Assembly (NCBI GenBank): GCA_027064265.1
Contig: JAMOQA010000600.1
Span: 1-5,102 of the forward strand
Origin: Acidobacteriota bacterium
GTDB taxonomy: Bacteria > Acidobacteriota > Polarisedimenticolia > J045
Reading direction: 5' to 3'
Length of the DNA stretch: 5,102 nucleotides
In this document: positions 1 to 4,889 of the stretch, piece by piece
Layout: every line of letters starts with the position of its first letter
Position numbering within the stretch: position 1 is the first letter of the stretch
Program-made: the position numbers and the translations under genes
The notes under the pieces: generated by a model
Database searches by the model: none
The model's input: only the letters and a program-made list of their open reading frames with translations
Told to the model about the DNA's origin: nothing

Positions 1-1
1 C

Positions 2-307
2 CACTTCCCGGATGTCTCCAGGCAGGCGCGCCGACTTCTCGGCCGCTGTCTCCTGCGCGCGGGCCACCGCGCGGCCGGGAGCCGCCTCCTGGACGAGGCC
101 ATGTCCCTGGCAAGGACAGCCAACCTCCCGGAGGAGGAGTTCCTCGCCGCCTTCTATGCCTGGGAGTTCCAGGAAGGTCGTCCGCGCGAGGTCCTGGACC
201 GGCGGCTTCGTCGTCTCCTGCCACGGGTTCATCCCCTTCTCCCGGAGGCACGACGCTTCCGGGACGAAGTCGGAGCGGACGACGCGCACAGGGAGGGGAA
301 CCGATGA
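2..307 (+). CDS. C-terminal part of a TPR-like alpha-helical protein (5' end outside window)
   Basis: The frame is open from the window edge to TGA 305-307 and gives 101 residues of an unfinished protein. An ATG at 101 lies in frame, but it has no convincing Shine-Dalgarno sequence and the reading continues upstream in similar style, so I treat it as internal. The residues are rich in Leu, Ala, Arg and Glu with no membrane segment. Two stretches, about residues 11-40 and 46-80, have the LG-x-L-x-G-x-A-x-L-x-A spacing of tetratricopeptide-type helical hairpins (for example LGRCLLRAG followed by LLDEAMSLA). This suggests a helical protein-interaction tail. I do not recognise the family, and the N-terminal domain that would define function is missing. 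The stop overlaps the next start as ATGA (304-307), so the two genes are probably cotranscribed and translationally coupled. The TPR assignment is by eye and tentative; the coding call is firmer because of the coupled junction. Confidence 0.6.
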   Translation, partial: HFPDVSRQARRLLGRCLLRAGHRAAGSRLLDEAMSLARTANLPEEEFLAAFYAWEFQEGRPREVLDRRLRRLLPRVHPLLPEARRFRDEVGADDAHREGNR

Positions 308-1212
308 ACGCATTCCGAAATCGTGCCGTGTTTCTCCTCCTCGCTTGCTGGTCGGTCGCCTGCGTGGCCTCGATCGTGCCGGACCGGGCGGAGGTTTCCG
401 TCGGGCAGTCGCAGCCGGCACCGTCCTTCCTCGTCACCGGAGGAGAGGGAGGCGTTCCCATCCCCGACTGGGGGAAACTTCGCGACCACGTCGGCCCGTC
501 GTTCGTGCTGAACCCGCAGGGCGACGCCAACGGCGACGGGCCGGCGGCCTGGGCGATCGACCCCGCCACCGGCAACCCGGTGGTCGCCTGGGCGTGGTGG
601 GACGGCAACGACCACGAGATCGTCCTCTCCCGCTGGACCGGCTCCGGCTGGAGCGAGTGGGAACACGTGACCGAGAACGACCTCGACGACGAGGACCCCG
701 CCCTCACCGTCGCCGCCGACGGCACCGTCCGGCTCACCTGGTGGCGCAGCGAGAACGGCCACCGCACCGTCTGGTACCGGGACCTCTCCCTCGAGGATGC
801 ATCCGCCGAGGAGGTCACCCCCCTCCCGCGGGCCGGCTCCCGGCCCGGCGTCGCCCGCTGGGACGGCGATGTCAGGGTCGCCTTCCAGCACGAGGAGGCG
901 GGCGTGCGGGAAGTCCGGGTCGCCACCCGCTCCACCGGCTGGACCGACGAGCTGGTGGCGAGCACGAGCTACACCGGGCCGGCCGGCGACGGCGACATCG
1001 ACGTGCGGATCCACGCGCTGGCCGGGCACCTCTGGGTCGAGTGGATCGATGCCGAGGGAAGCCTCGCCTTCTCCGAGTGGGACGATGCGGCCGGCACCTG
1101 GGGCGCCGCCCGGCACGAGACCTACACCTGGGGCGAGGCCACCGGCGAGACCGAGCCGGTCGCCCGCGAGCGCGCCCGCGCCCGCATCCGCATGCGCGTC
1201 CTCGGCAACTGA
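304..1212 (+). CDS. Secreted or lipid-anchored W-rich beta-propeller-like protein, 302 aa
   Basis: The ATG at 304 follows GGGAGG (291-296) at good spacing and overlaps the upstream stop. The N-terminus is a signal peptide: positive residues (R5, R7) and a hydrophobic run at 8-19. Cys15 (LLAC) and Cys20 (SVAC) are two possible lipobox cysteines, so the product may be a lipoprotein, though neither site is ideal. A D-x-N-x-D-G calcium-loop-like motif sits at 74-79. Residues about 90-276 hold four diverged repeats of 45-50 residues. Each is a beta strand of the form [PTDH]-V-hydrophobic-x-W/F, then a charged turn, then a second strand ending in Trp-rich residues (GWSEWEHV, TVWYRDLS, STGWTDELV, GTWGAARHE). 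This resembles blades of sialidase-like or lectin-like beta propellers. Four blades is few for a closed propeller, so the fold is inferred. No catalytic motif was recognised. The Arg-rich C-terminus (287-298) is unusual for an exported domain. The substrate or ligand is unknown. Confidence 0.85.
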   Translation: MNAFRNRAVFLLLACWSVACVASIVPDRAEVSVGQSQPAPSFLVTGGEGGVPIPDWGKLRDHVGPSFVLNPQGDANGDGPAAWAIDPATGNPVVAWAWWDGNDHEIVLSRWTGSGWSEWEHVTENDLDDEDPALTVAADGTVRLTWWRSENGHRTVWYRDLSLEDASAEEVTPLPRAGSRPGVARWDGDVRVAFQHEEAGVREVRVATRSTGWTDELVASTSYTGPAGDGDIDVRIHALAGHLWVEWIDAEGSLAFSEWDDAAGTWGAARHETYTWGEATGETEPVARERARARIRMRVLGN

Positions 1213-1230
1213 CGCCGCCCCGGCACCACC

Positions 1231-1259
1231 CCGCGGCGGGCCCCGGCGGCCCGCCGCGG
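1231..1259 (+). terminator. GC-rich hairpin after the propeller-protein gene
   Basis: CCGCGGCGGGCC at 1231-1242 pairs perfectly with GGCCCGCCGCGG at 1248-1259 across a 5-base loop (CCGGC). The stem begins 18 bases after the stop codon. Only a weak TTT follows (1265-1267), so it would be a GC-rich intrinsic terminator without a proper U-tract, or a 3'-end stabilising structure. Position and perfect pairing support a transcript end for the first gene pair. Confidence 0.6.
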
Positions 1260-1455
1260 CGCGTTTCGGGGAACTCGCGCCCGGAGGGCGGGGTCGGTCG
1301 CCCCGGCAACGACGCGGGGCAGCACCGCCCGCCGTGGAGCCCAGAAGGCGTCTCCCGGCCACGAACCGCGCCATCCTCCCCCGGGGCAGCCCCGGCACGC
1401 CCCCCCGGCCGGGAATCCCCCCGGACCCGGGCCGCTCCCCCCGCGGGAGCCCCCG
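1260..1455. other. Non-coding GC-rich spacer
   Basis: No convincing gene is seen here. Frames stay open on both strands only because stop codons are rare at this GC content, and their translations are low-complexity Pro/Arg/Gly with no Shine-Dalgarno-led start. The stretch holds many C-runs and G-runs and short palindromes such as CCCGGCCGGG (1404-1413). Fragments like GGGAATCCCCCCGG (1411-1424) look like decayed edges of the repeat units downstream. Confidence 0.5.
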
Positions 1456-1472
1456 GGAACGCGAGCCCCGGA

Positions 1473-1530
1473 GGGGGTCCCCCCGGAAATGCGACAGTTC
1501 GCGGGGGGGGTTGGTCCGCAAATGCGACAC
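1473..1530 (+). repeat. Left arm of long inverted repeat
   Basis: The reverse complement of 1473-1530 matches 1606-1663 at 48 of 58 positions without gaps, by my base-by-base count. The innermost 16 bases (1515-1530 with 1606-1621) match perfectly. Each arm carries two repeat cores. The left arm also holds a run of eight G (1503-1510). Confidence 0.8.
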
Positions 1531-1605
1531 GGGGGCCGACGATGCGGGCGACATCCTCGGAAACCCGGCGGAAAGTGTTGCATTTCCTGGGGGACCTTCG
1601 GCGGA

Positions 1606-1663
1606 GTGTCGCATTTGCGGAGGGACCCCCTTGGCGGAGTGACGCATTTCCGGGGGAACCCCC
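1606..1663 (-). repeat. Right arm of long inverted repeat
   Basis: This is the partner of 1473-1530, separated from it by 75 bases (1531-1605). The extra core at 1575-1585 lies in the loop and matches the core at 1606-1616 closely, so it could compete for pairing with the left arm and give an alternative, shorter hairpin. Its unit (1575-1605) is a direct repeat of the one at 1606-1638. Confidence 0.8.
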
Positions 1664-1709
1664 GTTTCCCCCCCGGGGGCCGTGCGCGCCCCCCCAACAA
1701 GGGCGGTCC

Positions 1710-1738
1710 TTCCGTGAACGGCGCTCTCGCGGGATAAT
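1710..1738 (+). promoter_or_regulatory. Candidate sigma-70-type promoter for the thioredoxin operon
   Basis: GATAAT at 1733-1738 matches five of six bases of the -10 consensus and is conspicuous in this GC-rich sequence. A weak -35 candidate, TTCCGT (1710-1715), lies 17 bases upstream. Transcription would start near 1745, leaving a leader of about 95 bases before GTG 1841. The position, between the repeat array and the first gene of the operon, fits; the -35 match is poor. Confidence 0.4.
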
Positions 1739-1828
1739 CGGCGCGGCAGGAGGGAGGAAGGTGCGCGCGGAAGGTCGCCGGTCTCGTCCTGACGTCCTTG
1801 TTGCCCCGGTCGTCTCGCGGTGCCCCCC

Positions 1829-1833
1829 GGAGG
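1829..1833 (+). promoter_or_regulatory. Ribosome binding site that decides the start at GTG 1841
   Basis: GGAGG stands 7 bases before GTG 1841. An earlier in-frame GTG at 1820 has no such sequence before it and would place this site inside the gene, so 1841 is the better start. Confidence 0.75.
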
Positions 1834-1840
1834 TGCTCCC

Positions 1841-2833
1841 GTGACCGGCGCGCCGTACGGGCTTCCCGGGCCCCCCGCGCGCCGCTCGTGGCCGGAGCGG
1901 CTCGAGGCGGTGGCCCGGTTCCTCGGTTTCCTGGTCGTCTTCGGCACGGGCATGTTCCACCGGTGGTTGTTCCCGCCCCGCACCGTGGCGGAACTGCGCG
2001 AAGGCCCCTCCGACTTCCGCGCCCTCCTGGCGTCGACCGTCTTCCTCTTCGCTGCTCTCCCGCTCGCCAGCAGCGAACGCTTCCGCCGCTGGTCCCTTCC
2101 CGCCGCTCTCCTCGGGCTCGCCTGGGCCGCCGGCGCGATGCCGGGGCCGCCCCCGTCCCCCGTCTTCCGCTGGATCCTCGTCGCGTGGTCCGTTGCCGTG
2201 GCGGTCGACTGGTGGGTCACCATCGGTCGTTTCCCCGGTGGCGGCCGCCGCGCGCGGGCGGCCGTCCTCGTAGTGCTCGCCCTCTGCGGCACCGCGACAG
2301 TGGTCCTCGGCGGCATCCCGATGGCACGCACGGTCCTCGGCCTCGACCGGGACGAGGAACTCGAAGTCTCCCTCGTTGGCCAGCGGTTCGACCCCTTCCC
2401 CGCCCACCGGCTCGGCGGACCGACGGTCGAGAGCTGGCCGATGCGGGGAATCGTCGTCGTCGACCTCTGGGCGACCTGGTGCCCGCCCTGCCGGGAGGCC
2501 CTCCCGCGCCTCGCGGAGATCGCGACGGCGTTCCGCGAGCGAGGCGTCCGGGTGATCGCCCTCGAGGTTGGCCGCGGCCCCGACGACCGCGTCGTCGAGC
2601 CGTTCGCGCGCTCCCTCGAGCTCGCCGGCCTCGAGATCCTGGTGGCGGACGAGCCGGAACGCGTCCTCGACGCCACGGGACGCCACGCCGTCCCCCAGAC
2701 GCTGGTCCTGCGCGACGGCGTCGTCGTCGACCACGTCGTCGGCGTTCCCGACGGTTACGACGACCGCCTGGTCCGCCTCCTCGCCCGCCTGGCGGGCTCC
2801 GCGACGCCCCCCGCAATGGAGGACGATCGATGA
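1841..2833 (+). CDS. Five-helix membrane-anchored TlpA-like thioredoxin with CPPC active site, 330 aa
   Basis: This is a predicted inner-membrane protein with an extracytoplasmic thiol-disulfide domain. Hydrophobic segments lie at about 25-44, 60-77, 86-100, 108-127 and 140-161. Basic loops (ARRSWPER, SSERFRR, GRFPGGGRRAR) fall on the cytoplasmic side, which puts the C-terminal half outside. That half (about 175-325) is a TlpA/ResA-type thioredoxin fold: a VESWP lead-in, a GIVVVDLWATW strand, Cys214-Pro-Pro-Cys217, the cis-proline Pro285 in HAVPQ and a LRDGVVV strand. Family knowledge gives disulfide reduction or exchange in the periplasm, as in cytochrome c maturation or oxidative folding; the actual client is not shown. 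The only other cysteine is Cys149 in the fifth helix. The start is GTG, chosen from GGAGG at 1829-1833. It is the first gene of an ATGA-linked operon, and its stop overlaps the next start at 2830-2833. The call as a redox-active thioredoxin is strong; the exact pathway is open. Confidence 0.9.
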   Translation: MTGAPYGLPGPPARRSWPERLEAVARFLGFLVVFGTGMFHRWLFPPRTVAELREGPSDFRALLASTVFLFAALPLASSERFRRWSLPAALLGLAWAAGAMPGPPPSPVFRWILVAWSVAVAVDWWVTIGRFPGGGRRARAAVLVVLALCGTATVVLGGIPMARTVLGLDRDEELEVSLVGQRFDPFPAHRLGGPTVESWPMRGIVVVDLWATWCPPCREALPRLAEIATAFRERGVRVIALEVGRGPDDRVVEPFARSLELAGLEILVADEPERVLDATGRHAVPQTLVLRDGVVVDHVVGVPDGYDDRLVRLLARLAGSATPPAMEDDR

Positions 2834-3849
2834 AACTGGACGGTCCCGGCTTCCGCCTGGCGGCGGCGGCGCCCCTCTTCCTCGTCTGCATCGTGGGGAT
2901 CGTGATGAGCATCCCCTCGATCCTCCAGGACGTTCCCCTCAGAAACCCGGCCCTCCTGTTCAGCGGCCTCGCGCTCCTCTTCCTGCTCGCCATCGGCGCG
3001 GCGCTCGGGCGCCCCCTCGCGATGCTCCTCGGCGGCGTGCTCGTCGGTCTGCTGGCCGTCGCCGACCCGGTGTCCCCCCGGTACACCGGCGTCGCGGGAG
3101 CCGCCTGGGGCCTCGCCCTCGCGGCGCTCGCGATCGTCACCTGGCGGGAGCGCCGGCGGGGCCCTCTCCCCGCGCGCCGGCAGCTCGTCCCGGTGGCGGC
3201 GGTGCTCGGGCTCGTCTTCCTCGTCGCCTACGCGGTGCCGGCGCGGCGCTCGATCTACCCGCTGGTCCCCCACGACCCGGTGGCGCCCGGCACGCCCCTC
3301 GGCACGTTCCGGTGCCATCGCTTGCCGGGCGGCGAGGAAGTCCGGTGGCCGGGCCCGGGCCTCGTCGCGGTACGTGTCACGGAAGACTGGCTCCACCTGA
3401 AGCGGGAACTCGACGACTTCGCGGAGGTCGCCCGGCGATGGCATGACCAGGAGGTCCGGTTCTGCGTGCTGTGGGCTGGCCCGGGTCATTCGACCCTGCA
3501 CCGCCTGGCGGCCGACCCCGCGTACCGGGAGCTGGAGTTCCTCGTCCTCGACGATCCCTGGCAGTTCTTCGACGCCACGAAGACCTCGACCATCCCCCAG
3601 GGGGGCATCCTGCGGGACGGCAAGGTGGTCACCTGGAAGCCGTCCTTCGTGATTCCGTACTTCCCCTACGTGCTCCACCTCGATCTCGAGGAGGCCACCG
3701 GGCTGCGCGGGGTCGTGCCCGCCCCCGAGGAGAGGCCCCATTGCGGCCCCTGGCGTCCCGGGGCGGACGAGGACGCGGACGCGGCGGAAACCCCCGAACA
3801 CGAAACGCCCGCGGAACAGCGGGACCCCCGGGAGGAGGAATCGCGATGA
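2830..3849 (+). CDS. Five-helix membrane protein with a thioredoxin-like domain lacking the CxxC active site, 339 aa
   Basis: The ATG overlaps the previous stop and is preceded by GGAGG (2818-2822) at 7 bases. Five hydrophobic segments lie at about 10-31, 41-59, 62-78, 86-104 and 119-137. The strongly basic loop WRERRRGPLPARRQ is cytoplasmic, so the C-terminal domain is outside, the same plan as its neighbours. Residues 155-290 align with their thioredoxin domains: EEVRWPGPGLVAV in place of VESWP-x2-GIVVV, the cis-proline loop DATKTSTIPQ (Pro256) and the strand LRDGKVVT. At the active site, where the neighbours have WATWC-x-x-C, this protein reads VTEDWLHL, so both catalytic cysteines are gone. 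It is intact with no frameshift, so it is a divergent family member and not an obvious pseudogene. It probably acts as a non-redox partner, scaffold or chaperone (inference). The tail after 297 is acidic, looks disordered and has a lone HCGPW at 304-308. Residue Cys212 is in a core strand. Confidence 0.85.
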   Translation: MKLDGPGFRLAAAAPLFLVCIVGIVMSIPSILQDVPLRNPALLFSGLALLFLLAIGAALGRPLAMLLGGVLVGLLAVADPVSPRYTGVAGAAWGLALAALAIVTWRERRRGPLPARRQLVPVAAVLGLVFLVAYAVPARRSIYPLVPHDPVAPGTPLGTFRCHRLPGGEEVRWPGPGLVAVRVTEDWLHLKRELDDFAEVARRWHDQEVRFCVLWAGPGHSTLHRLAADPAYRELEFLVLDDPWQFFDATKTSTIPQGGILRDGKVVTWKPSFVIPYFPYVLHLDLEEATGLRGVVPAPEERPHCGPWRPGADEDADAAETPEHETPAEQRDPREEESR

Positions 3850-4889
3850 CGACGAAGGGCTGGCGGCGCGTCTCCGAGGCACTCCTCCTGCGGCCCATGG
3901 CGGCGGCGCCCTGGCTCGCCATGGCCTTCGCCGCGTGGGTGACGGCGCTGGCGGGTACGATGCGCCAGGCGTGGGGAGTCCTGCTGTTCGCGGGCCTGGG
4001 AACGGCCGCCCTGGTGGCGGCATGGCTCGTCGGGTTCGGTCCCGACCGGCGGCTGGCGAAGGCGGGCGGGGCCGGCGCCATCGGGATCGGGATCGCATCC
4101 CTCGCCGTCGGACCCCGCGACCTGGTCGCCGTGCTCTTCCTCGCGTGGGGCGGGCTCGTGCTCGCCTGGGCACTCTTCGAGGAGCGGGCGGCCAAGGGGG
4201 ACGAATCCCGCTGGCGGCGGCTCGCCCTGAAGGCGTCCGCGATCGCGGCCCTCGCGCTGATCGTGGCGTTCTGGCCCCGGCTGGAACGCACGTGGGACCA
4301 GCTGTTCCCGCCGGAGTCACGCCTCGCGGGGCAGCCGTTCGGGCCGTTCGAGGCGCTGACCGTCTCGGGCGAGAAGGTCGAGAGCTGGCCCCGGGAGGGA
4401 ATCGTCGTCGTCTCCCTGTGGGCGACGTGGTGCGGCCCGTGCCGGGCGGAACTGCCCGAACTCGGCATGCTCGCGTCGTCCTGGCAGGCCCATGGCGTCC
4501 GCTTCGTCGCCCTCGAGGTCGGCGGGGCCTCCCCGGAGGACCTGGCACCGTTCCTCGAGGAACCACGCCACCGCGACCTCGAGTTCCTGGTCGCCGTCGA
4601 CCAGGACGCTCCCACCGACGCCACGGGCGAGGATGCGATCCCCCAGCTCCTGCTGCTGCGGGACGGCAAGGTGGTCACCCACCGCATCGGCTACTCGAAG
4701 CGCTGGCTCGCCGAGCTCCGCGAGAAGCTCGTGGAACTCGCCGGCACGAACCAGGGTACGGATGGCGGCACCGCTGGCGAAGCGGACCAGGTGGCCTCCC
4801 CGACCGGCCGGAAGGGATCGTCGGCCGGGGGCGCGCCGGGCAATCGCTCGCCGGCGAGGAGCCCGGGACACGGGAGCGAAGAGAGATGA
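3846..4889 (+). CDS. Five-helix membrane-anchored TlpA-like thioredoxin with CGPC active site, 347 aa
   Basis: The ATG overlaps the upstream stop (ATGA 3846-3849), with GGAGGAGGAA at 3831-3840 just before it. Hydrophobic segments at about 19-37, 42-64, 74-90, 93-111 and 128-143 alternate with basic loops (TKGWRR, GPDRRLAK, ESRWRRLALK), placing the C-terminal domain outside the membrane. The thioredoxin domain (about 160-310) has VESWP, GIVVVSLWATW, Cys196-Gly-Pro-Cys199 (the classic thioredoxin motif), the cis-proline Pro266 in DAIPQ and the strand LRDGKVVTHRIG. Cys196 and Cys199 are the only cysteines. The family role is periplasmic disulfide reduction or exchange; the partner is unknown. 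About 45 residues after the domain are Gly/Ser/Pro-rich and probably disordered. The DNA around VESWP to CxxC is about 84% identical to the first gene of the operon (58-base comparison by eye), and 24 bases over LRDGKVVT are identical to the middle gene, so all three are paralogues. Confidence 0.9.
   Translation: MTTKGWRRVSEALLLRPMAAAPWLAMAFAAWVTALAGTMRQAWGVLLFAGLGTAALVAAWLVGFGPDRRLAKAGGAGAIGIGIASLAVGPRDLVAVLFLAWGGLVLAWALFEERAAKGDESRWRRLALKASAIAALALIVAFWPRLERTWDQLFPPESRLAGQPFGPFEALTVSGEKVESWPREGIVVVSLWATWCGPCRAELPELGMLASSWQAHGVRFVALEVGGASPEDLAPFLEEPRHRDLEFLVAVDQDAPTDATGEDAIPQLLLLRDGKVVTHRIGYSKRWLAELREKLVELAGTNQGTDGGTAGEADQVASPTGRKGSSAGGAPGNRSPARSPGHGSEER

Larger units (their letters stand above)
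1456..1665. repeat. Array of about 33-bp repeat units in two opposed orientations
   Basis: An 11-base core recurs five times. Two copies read AAATGCGACA(C/G) on the + strand, at 1487-1497 and 1520-1530. Three copies lie in the opposite orientation: GTGTTGCATTT (1575-1585), GTGTCGCATTT (1606-1616) and GTGACGCATTT (1639-1649). Same-orientation copies are 33, 31 and 33 bases apart. Similarity goes beyond the core: read from GTG, each core is followed by a G-run, A, C-run block, best seen as CGGGGGAACCCCCG at 1651-1664, and two of the spacers end in GGCGGA. Degenerate matches at 1458-1465 (AACGCGAG) and 1548-1553 (GCGACA) may be decayed copies. The lack of unique spacers and the opposed orientations exclude a CRISPR. 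A REP/BIME-like intergenic repeat family or a regulator or RNA-structure array are the plausible readings. I do not recognise it as a named family. Confidence 0.75.

Noticed and set aside
1456..1665. CRISPR array
   Set aside because: Spacing is close to CRISPR length, but the sequences between cores are themselves conserved, the copies occur in both orientations, and no cas gene is present.
1489..1737. 82-residue open frame inside the repeat array
   Set aside because: Its ATG is part of the repeat core, no ribosome binding site precedes it, and the product is just translated repeats (MRQFAGG, QMRHGG, THFRGN). The DNA repeat is better explained as non-coding.
1820..1840. GTG at 1820 as the start of the first thioredoxin gene
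   Set aside because: It lacks an upstream ribosome binding site, while GGAGG at 1829-1833 is ideally spaced for GTG 1841. The seven extra residues add nothing recognisable.
12..1844. 610-residue open frame on the + strand
   Set aside because: It spans two better-supported genes, the terminator and the repeat array, is Arg/Pro-rich low-complexity sequence and has no Shine-Dalgarno sequence. It is open only because stop codons are rare at this GC content.
229..2676. Long antisense open frames (815 and 620 residues) on the - strand
   Set aside because: They run opposite well-supported genes and straight through the repeat array. Their composition is Arg/Gly/Pro-biased with no recognisable domain, typical shadows of high-GC codon usage.
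2830..3849. Middle thioredoxin-like gene as a pseudogene
   Set aside because: The reading frame is complete, has its own ribosome binding site and coupled start and stop, and keeps the membrane helices and fold motifs. Loss of the cysteines alone does not show decay.
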